Origin: Fibrisoma montanum
Lineage (GTDB): Bacteria > Bacteroidota > Bacteroidia > Cytophagales > Spirosomataceae
DNA: 64,000 bases
Direction of reading: 5' to 3'
Assembly (NCBI RefSeq): GCF_003583365.1
Contig: NZ_QXED01000016.1
Coordinates: 1 to 64,000 of the forward strand
The notes under the pieces are model-generated. The model was not told the DNA's origin and did no database searches. It saw only the letters and a program-made list of their open reading frames with translations. The translations under genes and the position numbers were made by a program. Positions 17,167 through 25,057 of the stretch are shown here, piece after piece. Positions within the stretch are counted from its first letter, which is position 1. Every line of letters begins with the position of its first letter.

Positions 17167-17451
17167 CTAGCGGATTCGTTTCAGAGCCGACAGCATCTGC
17201 TTGAACCGCGCTCCGTCCAGATTACGTTTCAGCAGATTAATGTATGCCGGACTGTTGGGAAAATACTCGACCCGGTAAGGCGTCCAATGACCGTTTCGAA
17301 ACCGGCAACTGATCTCCACAAAATGATTCTGCCAGAAACACAGATTTATCTTCTTGCTGGGGAGATCCAGCGTACTGATAAACAGGCCGGCCAGGTGAAC
17401 CATAAACACCTGTTCTTCAATTGTAAGCGACTGTAGTTGATGCGGATGCAC
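17167..17451 (-). CDS. small hypothetical protein
   Basis: A 94-residue frame that starts with GTG; an internal ATG would give a shorter product. It contains several aromatic pairs (NLCFWQNHFVEISCRF, PYRVEYFPNS) and a basic C-terminus (RFKQMLSALKRIR), which look protein-like, but I recognise no family. It is convergent with the glycosylase gene. The 250 bases upstream (17452-17702) hold nothing else I can identify. Confidence 0.5.
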   Translation of the reverse strand: MHPHQLQSLTIEEQVFMVHLAGLFISTLDLPSKKINLCFWQNHFVEISCRFRNGHWTPYRVEYFPNSPAYINLLKRNLDGARFKQMLSALKRIR

Positions 17452-17702
17452 GGATTGTACAGATTAGTGTTTATTGTAAAGTCGATTGTATACTGGCTAC
17501 GATATGTAAATCGGCGTAGCAGTTGCATGGAGGTTAAACATTTTATTAAATGACTCATTTCATAGGTCCTGTCAGCCGGCAATTGGCTCGATGGCCACTG
17601 ATCGGGTTGGACTTTCGTAGAAGCGGGCTTATCTTTCGAAACCATACGTCGGCTGCCGATTCCGCCGATCCGTATACAGACTTTAGTTAACTGTCAACGC
17701 TC

Positions 17703-18359
17703 ATGAAAAACCGCGTTCTGACCAGCCTGCTGACCGTTCTATGCGTCGGCTTGCTGGGGTGCGAACCAACCACGCAGGAACCCTCCGTCCATAAAATTGC
17801 CTGCATCGGCAACAGCATCACGCAGGGATTCACCTTACCCGACGATCAGACGTACCCGGCTCAACTACAAAACCTGGTTTCACCACCCAATAAGGTGCTG
17901 AATTACGGCGTGGGCGGCAGTACGGTGGTCAAAAAAGGCGACAAACCCGTCTGGCAGGCCGAGAAGTACGGATTTGCCATTGACTGGAAACCGACCATTG
18001 TTGTCATCGAGTTGGGGACGAACGATTCCAAGGCGGTGAACTGGCAGTACAAGAACGAGTTCAAAGCCGACTATGCGGCCCTCATTCAGACTTTCCGGCA
18101 GTTACGCAGTTCGCCTAAGGTGTACGTCTGCATTCCTCCCCCCATGTTCCGGGAAGAGTTTGAACTGCGCGCCGATGTGGTGCATAACGAGGTGGTGCCA
18201 TTGGTATACGAAGTAGCCAGAGAAAATAATACCCCCGTTATTGACCTGTATAAGCTGATGGCCAACCGCGATTCGCTGTTCATTGATGGCATCCATCCGA
18301 ACCGCGAAGGAGCCGCCGTGATCGCTAAGGAAGTTCAGCGGGTGATTGGGGTTCAGTAA
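17703..18359 (+). CDS. SGNH/GDSL-family esterase, lipoprotein
   Basis: A 218-residue exported hydrolase. The signal peptide ends in a lipobox (VLCVGLLGC, Cys20). The SGNH blocks are complete: the serine block IGNSITQG near 35, a glycine block (GVGGST near 77), the asparagine block ELGTNDS near 103, and DGIHPN near 197, supplying Asp and His of the triad. The spacing is that of the SGNH clade acting on acylated sugars and lipids; the substrate is unknown. It is convergent with the AddB-like gene. Confidence 0.88.
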   Translation: MKNRVLTSLLTVLCVGLLGCEPTTQEPSVHKIACIGNSITQGFTLPDDQTYPAQLQNLVSPPNKVLNYGVGGSTVVKKGDKPVWQAEKYGFAIDWKPTIVVIELGTNDSKAVNWQYKNEFKADYAALIQTFRQLRSSPKVYVCIPPPMFREEFELRADVVHNEVVPLVYEVARENNTPVIDLYKLMANRDSLFIDGIHPNREGAAVIAKEVQRVIGVQ

Positions 18360-18383
18360 ACGGTCGCCCAACCACTACGCCCC

Positions 18384-18407
18384 GGCAACCGATACGCTAT
18401 GGTTGCC
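18384..18407. terminator. possible shared terminator hairpin
   Basis: GGCAACC (18384-18390) pairs with GGTTGCC (18401-18407) around a 10-base loop, between two convergent genes. There is no T-run, so it may only protect 3' ends. Confidence 0.3.
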
Positions 18408-21400
18408 CTACCGCCCGCAGATCTTCTTGTAATCGCAGAACTTACAGGTTTCGAGGTTGTCGGTTTTCTGAAACGGTACGGCCTGGCTGATCATTTTCTG
18501 CACCATCGCACGCAGCAGGTTTTCCGATTCGGCGATATACTCGGCGGCCGTCTGGTCGGAACCAAACGTAACGGGATTGCTCCGGAACCCCCCTTTCAGG
18601 TCGCGGAACGAGTAAAATCCGGCTTCGACCGGCATCCCGACCGCGGGGTAGATCACCTGCCGGTCGTTGTCGCGGGGCAGCCCACCGTAGAGGCTGATAT
18701 TCTTCAGGGCGAGGTACTTGTACAGCCAAACCTGCCGCATCTTGTCCGACTGTCCGTCGTTAAGCAGCTTTTCAGCCAGGTTATCCGGTGGGCGGGCGGG
18801 CAGGTCTACCCGGCCGGTTTTGTAATCGATGATCCGGATCTGATTGCCATACCGCTCAATGCGGTCGATTTTTCCGGCAATCCGTACGCTGAGGGTTTCG
18901 CCCGTATCGAGCGGTACGGCCAGGATGGTATCGAGTGTCTGCTCGCTGCCGATTACCTCCAGTCCGACCAGACTGTTCTGCTGCCGTTGAAAATCGAGCA
19001 TCAGGCGTTTAGCCAGGTCATAGAGCAGCAGGTTCATCCCCGACTCCACCACGCGCCCTTTCATCGTGTTCGAAAACTCCTCGTCCAGCAGGTGTATGAT
19101 GAGCGGTTCACTCACGGGTTTACCCTTCAGCCGGTACTCCTTATCCAGCCGCTCCAGCACCTTGTGCAGCCAGTTTCCGAAGTCGATAGCACCCATCTTT
19201 TCTTCGATCTCATCTTCCTCGCTGATGCCCACGATCCGGCTGAAATAGAACCGCATCGAACAGCTCACGAACTGGTTGACGTACGACGGATAAATGCCCC
19301 GTCGGGGGTCGGTCAGCAACTTCCGGAGGTCGGTCAGGATGCTGTCGGTTTTGGGTACGTTCAACTCCGTTACGTCGGCCACCTGCTCAGAACCGGCCGG
19401 TCCGAACCGAACGGTCGGGCGGCTCAGACGTATCAGTCCATTCGCCTTCGGTACCAGCTCGTACTCGATCTGGCGGATAAAACGGCTTGGTTCGCCTTTG
19501 CTGTTTCCGTACGCGTCGGGCGAGGTGGTATGCAGCAGCACAATCTCCTCAGCCCGCTGGAGCAGCCGGTAGAAGTGGTACGCCATCACGGCCTCCTGCT
19601 CGCGGTAGGTGGGCAGGCCCATTTCCAGGCTAATATCGAACGGAATCAGCGAGTTCAGCCGACGCGACTGCGGCAGAATCCCCTCGTTGACCGACAGAAT
19701 GATGACCCGCTCAAAATCGAGCGCCCGGGTTTCGAGCATCCCCATAACCTGAAGCCGGCTGTTGCCCTCACTTGTAAAGGGAATGCTTGTCTGGCGAATG
19801 AGTTCGTATAAAAACTGCCGAAAGCTACGTACCGTCACCGGCGGACTACCCTCGGCCCCGTTTCGATTCGTTTGCCGAACGGTATCCAGCGTCGTTTCCA
19901 GTTGCTTCAGCAGGGAGAAAAACAGGTACAGGTACTCAATTTCGATGGCATCCTGGCTGGTACGGTACACATCGCGGAGGTGTTCGATCAGGTCATACAG
20001 CGCCTGAATAGCCCGCAGCGGCTCCTCGCTGGGCCAGCGCGAAAACAGCACCCGAATCAGCGGATCGTCGTTACTCATGGCGCGCATTTCCTTTTCGGTC
20101 AGGTAAACGCGCTGCTCCCTGACGATTGTCTTCGACATCCATTGAAACAGCGGCTCCGACACCGCCTGTCCCGTGCCGGTAGAGTCGCCACTGGTCCACA
20201 CCAGTTCGCGAATCCGTTCGTACTGCTTGATAAACGGATGGTTCAGCACTTTGACGACGTGCCGGTGATGAAACTTAGGAATGCGTCGTTCGTGCCCGTC
20301 GCGGTCGCGGAACTCATGCACGGTTCGCTGCATCTCGAACAACGTATCGATGAGCGTAAACAACAGCGAACTCCGCAGCGACAGGCCCATCGTTACGTTC
20401 AGATCGGTCACGCTTTCATCCAGCGCGTACAGCACCGGTACCAGCAGCGATTCGTCGGCCAGCACGATGGCAGTTTTTGAAGGAGGAAAGGGAGGAAGGG
20501 AGGAAGGGAGGAAAGGAGGTACCAATACGGAATTCCCTTCCTCCTCTCCTGCTTTTCTCCTCTCCTCCTTTTCTCCTCTTCTTCCCTCCCACTCCTTATA
20601 AATCTTGCCCGCTACCTTGGCCTGCATACTGGCGTTAGCGACGCCCACGACCCGGATGTTCTTGGGCGTACCGGTCAGGTTGCTTTTCTGCCGTTCACGA
20701 TCAGCTTTGGTAAAGAGCCAACCGTTATCCCGGTACTTACGCAGGAAATCGCCGGCTTCCTGGTTCGTATTATCCATGTAATACGTATCGACGTCCCAGA
20801 ACAGCTCGGCTTTCCCGGCATCGGCCAGCACCCGGACTATGTGTTCTTCGGCGCGGCTCAGGGCATTAAACCCGACAAAATAAACTTTCTCGTAGGCAGT
20901 ATTGTCGCGGATCAGGGCCTCTACGTTCTCAGCCAGCAGCCGGTAGGCCATACCCCGATACGCCAGCCCCTGTTCGCTCAGGCGACTGTGCAGGGCGTGG
21001 TAAGCGGTTTGCAGATTTTCGAACAGCCGGAAGTACCGATTGGTACCGGGCGTCTGCGAGAGGGGTTTGGCGCCGGAGGGCAGTTCGAGGTTCCAGCGCT
21101 CGATGGCCTTGGCGGCCGTCAGGTATTCGAACAGGTGGCCGGTGTTGATCAGGTACTGGTCGATACGGTCAAAATCGGCCAGCAGCACCGACGCCCACCC
21201 GATGAACTGTTCAAACTCAACCTGCGGATCGATAACCCGAAAAACGTCGTACAGTTCGAAAATCAGGCTGACCGAATCGATCAGCTGCACCCCGGCCGCC
21301 CGGGTGATGAAGTCATCAACCGCCAGGGTGTGGGGCGCTAAGAACGGGGTTTCCGATTCGTCGGCCAGGTACTCCAGAAAAACCGAAACAGCCCGGCGCG

Positions 21401-21482
21401 TCGGCAGGATCACCCACACATCGTCCATGCTCGGACCGTGTTTTTCGAAAAGCTGATGAGCCGTCTGTTGAAGAAATGTCAC
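18408..21482 (-). CDS. AddB-like PD-(D/E)XK nuclease with an iron-sulfur C-terminus
   Basis: A 1024-residue protein resembling the AddB subunit of the AddAB helicase-nuclease, which resects DNA ends for recombination. The N-terminus has the degenerate helicase form VWVILPTRRAVSVFLEYL. The C-terminal nuclease has a glutamate/aspartate region and IRIIDYKTGRVD (the D-x-K pair), with iron-sulfur cysteines at VSCSMRFYF and CKFCDYKKIC at the very end. An oddity is a low-complexity stretch at residues about 298-335 (charged, then Pro/Ser-rich), coded by an inverted repeat of the type found between genes elsewhere. An AddA partner is not in the window. Confidence 0.88.
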   Translation of the reverse strand: MTFLQQTAHQLFEKHGPSMDDVWVILPTRRAVSVFLEYLADESETPFLAPHTLAVDDFITRAAGVQLIDSVSLIFELYDVFRVIDPQVEFEQFIGWASVLLADFDRIDQYLINTGHLFEYLTAAKAIERWNLELPSGAKPLSQTPGTNRYFRLFENLQTAYHALHSRLSEQGLAYRGMAYRLLAENVEALIRDNTAYEKVYFVGFNALSRAEEHIVRVLADAGKAELFWDVDTYYMDNTNQEAGDFLRKYRDNGWLFTKADRERQKSNLTGTPKNIRVVGVANASMQAKVAGKIYKEWEGRRGEKEERRKAGEEEGNSVLVPPFLPSSLPPFPPSKTAIVLADESLLVPVLYALDESVTDLNVTMGLSLRSSLLFTLIDTLFEMQRTVHEFRDRDGHERRIPKFHHRHVVKVLNHPFIKQYERIRELVWTSGDSTGTGQAVSEPLFQWMSKTIVREQRVYLTEKEMRAMSNDDPLIRVLFSRWPSEEPLRAIQALYDLIEHLRDVYRTSQDAIEIEYLYLFFSLLKQLETTLDTVRQTNRNGAEGSPPVTVRSFRQFLYELIRQTSIPFTSEGNSRLQVMGMLETRALDFERVIILSVNEGILPQSRRLNSLIPFDISLEMGLPTYREQEAVMAYHFYRLLQRAEEIVLLHTTSPDAYGNSKGEPSRFIRQIEYELVPKANGLIRLSRPTVRFGPAGSEQVADVTELNVPKTDSILTDLRKLLTDPRRGIYPSYVNQFVSCSMRFYFSRIVGISEEDEIEEKMGAIDFGNWLHKVLERLDKEYRLKGKPVSEPLIIHLLDEEFSNTMKGRVVESGMNLLLYDLAKRLMLDFQRQQNSLVGLEVIGSEQTLDTILAVPLDTGETLSVRIAGKIDRIERYGNQIRIIDYKTGRVDLPARPPDNLAEKLLNDGQSDKMRQVWLYKYLALKNISLYGGLPRDNDRQVIYPAVGMPVEAGFYSFRDLKGGFRSNPVTFGSDQTAAEYIAESENLLRAMVQKMISQAVPFQKTDNLETCKFCDYKKICGR
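20478..20592. repeat. GGAGGAAA/TTTCCTCC inverted repeat inside the AddB-like gene
   Basis: A purine run (20478-20519) of GGAGGAAG words and a facing pyrimidine run (about 20533-20592) form a long imperfect hairpin. It matches the intergenic elements at 6927-7010 and 41606-41707 in words and layout. It is read in frame with no stop and adds about 38 codons. Confidence 0.85.
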
Positions 21483-21592
21483 TGGTTCAAATCGAATGTC
21501 GCGCTATAAAGATACGACCTTCAAAACGAAAACGGGCGACTGAAAACAGAAGAAATCAGGGTGTTCTGAGCCACAACTCATTACGTCCGGCC

Positions 21593-22249
21593 TTATTCAT
21601 AGATCCGCTCGAACGTCCACTCGCCGGCCGCTTCCTGGTGGAGTTCCCAGTACCAGGGCGCAATCAGCGAAGGCGATACATGGGTACCCTCCACAATGGA
21701 GCCATTGATAGTTACTGTGGCTACGTGAATGCCCTGCGGCTCCAGCGTATCGTGGAGACATTTGGCCACCGTCCGAACTCCGGCTTTACCAACCGAAAGG
21801 GCTACCAGATCGGCTGCGGGATTCAGGGCGGAGCCGCCACCGGTTATCAGTATGGTGCCCCCCCCCTCGGCCAGCATCTGGGGTGTCACAGCCTGAGCCG
21901 CCACAATCAGACCACCGAAGTTGGTCCGCTGGTCGGTCATGAACACCTCCGGGTCAACCTCAAGAACGCTGGCCTGCCGGTAGATGGACGGGTTGTAAAC
22001 CATCACCGACGCCGGTCCCTGCTCCCGTTCGATATCGTCCAGCGTCTGCCGGAACTGATCAAACTGGCTCACATCCGTAGCGTAGCCGCTGACTGAAATC
22101 CGGGCGTCGCTTAGTTCCTGAACCAGTTGGTTGAGCGAAGCAGCCTGTCGGGCTACCAGCGACACCCGGTAGCCCTGCTGACCGAACACGTAGGCGATGG
22201 CGAGGCTAAGTCCCGACCCGGCCCCGATGAGTAACAGATGGTTGTTCAT
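21593..22249 (-). CDS. SDR-family protein without the catalytic tyrosine
   Basis: A Rossmann-fold protein of 218 residues. The dinucleotide site is GAGSGLSLA near residue 8, and the YNPSIYRQ segment replaces the usual NNAG. A serine follows strand 5 (ITGGGSA), but at the usual Y-x3-K position the sequence is LSVGK, so Tyr is Leu. Either it is not an oxidoreductase or it uses another base. The C-terminus (WYWELHQEAAGEWTFERIYE) resembles SDR proteins annotated only as oxidoreductases. It is 21 bases upstream of the EEP gene on the same strand. Confidence 0.8.
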   Translation of the reverse strand: MNNHLLLIGAGSGLSLAIAYVFGQQGYRVSLVARQAASLNQLVQELSDARISVSGYATDVSQFDQFRQTLDDIEREQGPASVMVYNPSIYRQASVLEVDPEVFMTDQRTNFGGLIVAAQAVTPQMLAEGGGTILITGGGSALNPAADLVALSVGKAGVRTVAKCLHDTLEPQGIHVATVTINGSIVEGTHVSPSLIAPWYWELHQEAAGEWTFERIYE

Positions 22250-22270
22250 AGCCGGAAAGCTACAAAGGAA

Positions 22271-23113
22271 TCACTTAACTACAACGGTCGCGACCACGGG
22301 CTGGTGGTCCGACGGATACCGCTGCTCGTTTGCATCGGTCAGCACGGCGTATTTCAGCACGTCGATGGTTTTGCTAACAAAAATATAATCGATCCGGTCC
22401 TTCATGGGCGCTTCAAACTTAAATCCGTTGAACGTCCCGACGGGGCCGTAGGGCGGCATGGCCGTCACGCGGTACGAGTCATTGAGCAGTGTCTGTATGG
22501 TCTGTACCTGTTCCGTGTCGGGGGTAGAATTCAGGTCACCCACGCAGATGACCGGCTCGTTTTTGGCAATTTCCTTGATTTTCTGCACCATCAGCTTGCC
22601 CGATTGCCGCCGGGCTTCGACGCCCTGGTGGTCGAAGTGAACGCTGAAAAAGTAAAAATTTTTCCCGGTAGTCCGGTCTTTAAACTTCGCCCAGGAGCAG
22701 ATGCGGTTGCAGCAGGTAGCGTCCCAGCCTTTTCCGGGTTTATCGGGAGTTTCGCTTAGCCAGAAATCGCCGGAATCAAGTACGTTGAAACGGTCTTTTT
22801 TGTAGAAGATCGCCGAATGTTCACCTGCTTCTTTACCATCGTCGCGGCCTTTGCCGAGGAACGCAAACTCGTTCATTTCGGCCAGGTCGTTCAGCTGCCC
22901 CCGCAGGGCTTCCTGCACACCGAACAGATCGAACCCGTGGTAACGTACCAGGCTTTTGACCATGTCTTTCCGGTTGGGCCAGGCATTGATGCCGTCTTTC
23001 GGGTTATTGAACCGGATGTTGTACGAGGCCACACAGATGGGCGTCGTTTTCTGCGCAAAAGACTCCAGTGTCATGAATAGGGCAAGCAGGAATGAAAGAA
23101 CGGGGAGTTTCAT
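22271..23113 (-). CDS. secreted endonuclease/exonuclease/phosphatase (EEP) family hydrolase
   Basis: A metal-dependent phosphoesterase of 280 residues with a signal peptide (MKLPVLSFLLALFMTLESFA). EEP motifs are in order: ASYNIRFNN near 30, the metal-binding glutamate in LFGVQEAL near 63, the HxD-type VHFDHQG, VCVGDLNSTPD and the terminal SDHQPVVATV. It is typical of Bacteroidota EEP proteins that follow SusC/SusD genes; members cleave sugar-phosphate, phospholipid or nucleic acid bonds, and the substrate is not shown by the sequence. It lies about 95 bases after susD and probably shares its transcript. Confidence 0.9.
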   Translation of the reverse strand: MKLPVLSFLLALFMTLESFAQKTTPICVASYNIRFNNPKDGINAWPNRKDMVKSLVRYHGFDLFGVQEALRGQLNDLAEMNEFAFLGKGRDDGKEAGEHSAIFYKKDRFNVLDSGDFWLSETPDKPGKGWDATCCNRICSWAKFKDRTTGKNFYFFSVHFDHQGVEARRQSGKLMVQKIKEIAKNEPVICVGDLNSTPDTEQVQTIQTLLNDSYRVTAMPPYGPVGTFNGFKFEAPMKDRIDYIFVSKTIDVLKYAVLTDANEQRYPSDHQPVVATVVVK

Positions 23114-23208
23114 AAGGTTTTTTTGATGGAAATGGTAAGCGAATAACCCACGGCGGCTGCAAAGCCCGGCCGTGGGTTACGTTGACTAAAGATGACTGTG
23201 CGCAGAAT

Positions 23209-24987
23209 TTACCAGCCAGGGTTCTGACCAAGCTTGGGGTTAACCTGCCGGTCAGCTTCCGGAATCGGGTAGAGATAGTTCTTCTCCGTCCAGACGCGCG
23301 GAATGTTGGTGAGCCAGGTCAGTTCGCCGGACGTATCGTTCGACAACCGTTGCGGGTTTGCCACGCCGTTGACCGTTGGCGCTACGTTGATGTAGGTTAC
23401 CCCCGGCAGCGACGGCGTTACAGGCTTGTCCTTGTAAAAGTACACGTCGTTTTTGCCGTCTTCGTTCAAATCCATGGGCTTATCGATCGACGGTACATAG
23501 AAACCGTTCCAGGTCTGCGTCATCAGCTCGCCCCGGTGCCAGCGAACCAGGTCGTAGAACCGGAACCCTTCCAGCACCAGTTCAATCCCCCGTTCCCGAC
23601 GTACTTCCAGCAGCGCCGGATCAGCAATACCGGGGAAGTAGTTAGCCTGCAGGTACGGATCGACCGTTGTTGGTTTGGCCGTCAGACCACCGGTGATACC
23701 CGCCCGCTTCCGGAGCGCACCCACCGTTTTCGACCAGTCCTCGTCGGTCAGGGTACCCAGTTCGGCCTTCGCTTCGGTGTAGTTCAGCAGGATTTCGGCG
23801 TAGCGCATGACAGCAATGGAGTTGTCGTTGCGCGTACCACCGTCGAAGTACGTATCGTCCAGCGTCCACTTGATCGGCTGGTAGCCGGTGTAGGTGTAAG
23901 AGAACACGGGGGGGGCCGGTTCCAGCGCACCACCATTGACACGTTGGTAGTTTCCCATCCGGATGGTCTGCTGAAGCCGCCGGTCGCGGTTCTTCACCTC
24001 CTCCGCAAAGGTCTTGGTCTGGTAGCCCGGCGTTGCCGTAAACGGCGTACCGTCGACGGTCAGGTAGGTGTTGACGAACGTGCGGATCAGGCTAACCCGG
24101 GCGCCATACGTAGCGCTGGTCCACCACCAGTTCGCATCGTTGTACACCCCCAGGGCCGGGTCCGCCACCGCCGACAGCATAACTTCTGTGCTGACCGGCG
24201 TTTTACTGGTAAATAACTGCCGGTACGAGGTCGTTGGCCCACCCGCTTCGTTCAGGTTGAAGCCGCCGGTCTTCATAACCGTTTCGGCTGCGCTGACGGC
24301 TTCGGTCAGCCACTGATTAGCCGTGCCACCCAACTGATAGCTGGTGTTGTATTTCCGGAACGTACCTTCAAACAGGCACACCCGCGATTTGAACCCATTG
24401 GCGACCGCCTTCGTAATCAGGGTCCGCGAGTTATCGCTCGTGGTGCGGATGTTCTGGCAGGCGTAGTTTAAGTCGGCCAGCACGGAGTCCATGACCACCG
24501 CGCGGGGATCACGGCTACTGTACAGCGCATCGTCATCGACGGGTAGCGTGCGATTAATCCAGGGTACGTCACCAAACCGTTTCACCTTGTCGAAATAAAA
24601 CCACGCCCGGAAGAAACGAGCCAGAGCGCCGTAGTGCCGCCGAACCTCGACCGGAACAGCCGGGTCAGTATTGTTCTCCAGGAAATAGTTGATGTTCCGC
24701 AGCGGACGCCAGTCCCAGCCGGAGCTTTGCCGGGGGCCATACGCTCCGTCGCGCAGGAAGTCAGGCACCTGCGTCCGGGCCGCATAGTCGGCCATTTCAT
24801 CCGACCGGATGATGCTGTTGCCGTCGGGAATGATGGTGTAGAACGAGTTGGCGTACAACTCCAGTCCTTTTTCGCTGCCGAACACAGCGGTTTTTGTAGC
24901 GGTGGCTTGCGGAACCTGATCCAGTTCGTTACACCCCGCCAGCGTCAATGCGCCCAGCAGGAAAAGCCATCCTTTATATGCATTCAT
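23209..24987 (-). CDS. SusD/RagB-family nutrient-binding outer-membrane lipoprotein
   Basis: A surface lipoprotein of 592 residues that forms the lid over the SusC transporter next to it. The signal peptide ends in a lipobox (LLGALTLAGC, Cys19). SusD features are an early region with NINYFLENN, a helix pair with EVRRHYGALARFFRAWFYFDKVKRF in pieces, and a C-terminal part with LLEVRRERGIELVLEGFRFYDLVRW, then the closing NPKLGQNPGW. The ligand is not predictable; the nearby EEP gene suggests a phosphorylated or nucleic-acid-like substrate, but weakly. Confidence 0.96.
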   Translation of the reverse strand: MNAYKGWLFLLGALTLAGCNELDQVPQATATKTAVFGSEKGLELYANSFYTIIPDGNSIIRSDEMADYAARTQVPDFLRDGAYGPRQSSGWDWRPLRNINYFLENNTDPAVPVEVRRHYGALARFFRAWFYFDKVKRFGDVPWINRTLPVDDDALYSSRDPRAVVMDSVLADLNYACQNIRTTSDNSRTLITKAVANGFKSRVCLFEGTFRKYNTSYQLGGTANQWLTEAVSAAETVMKTGGFNLNEAGGPTTSYRQLFTSKTPVSTEVMLSAVADPALGVYNDANWWWTSATYGARVSLIRTFVNTYLTVDGTPFTATPGYQTKTFAEEVKNRDRRLQQTIRMGNYQRVNGGALEPAPPVFSYTYTGYQPIKWTLDDTYFDGGTRNDNSIAVMRYAEILLNYTEAKAELGTLTDEDWSKTVGALRKRAGITGGLTAKPTTVDPYLQANYFPGIADPALLEVRRERGIELVLEGFRFYDLVRWHRGELMTQTWNGFYVPSIDKPMDLNEDGKNDVYFYKDKPVTPSLPGVTYINVAPTVNGVANPQRLSNDTSGELTWLTNIPRVWTEKNYLYPIPEADRQVNPKLGQNPGW

Positions 24988-25057
24988 GAGTTACTTCTGT
25001 TTTGGAATACGCTATTGGAGAGGAAGCTGACAGAGTCCGCTCCCCTCGACTGACTGG

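Noticed and set aside
18399-19811. Plus-strand frame of 470 codons opposite the AddB-like gene
   Set aside because: Antisense shadow of a well-supported gene; composition is His/Gln/Arg-rich as expected of a shadow.
23182-24216. Plus-strand frame of 344 codons opposite susD
   Set aside because: Antisense shadow of the SusD gene, without recognisable motifs.
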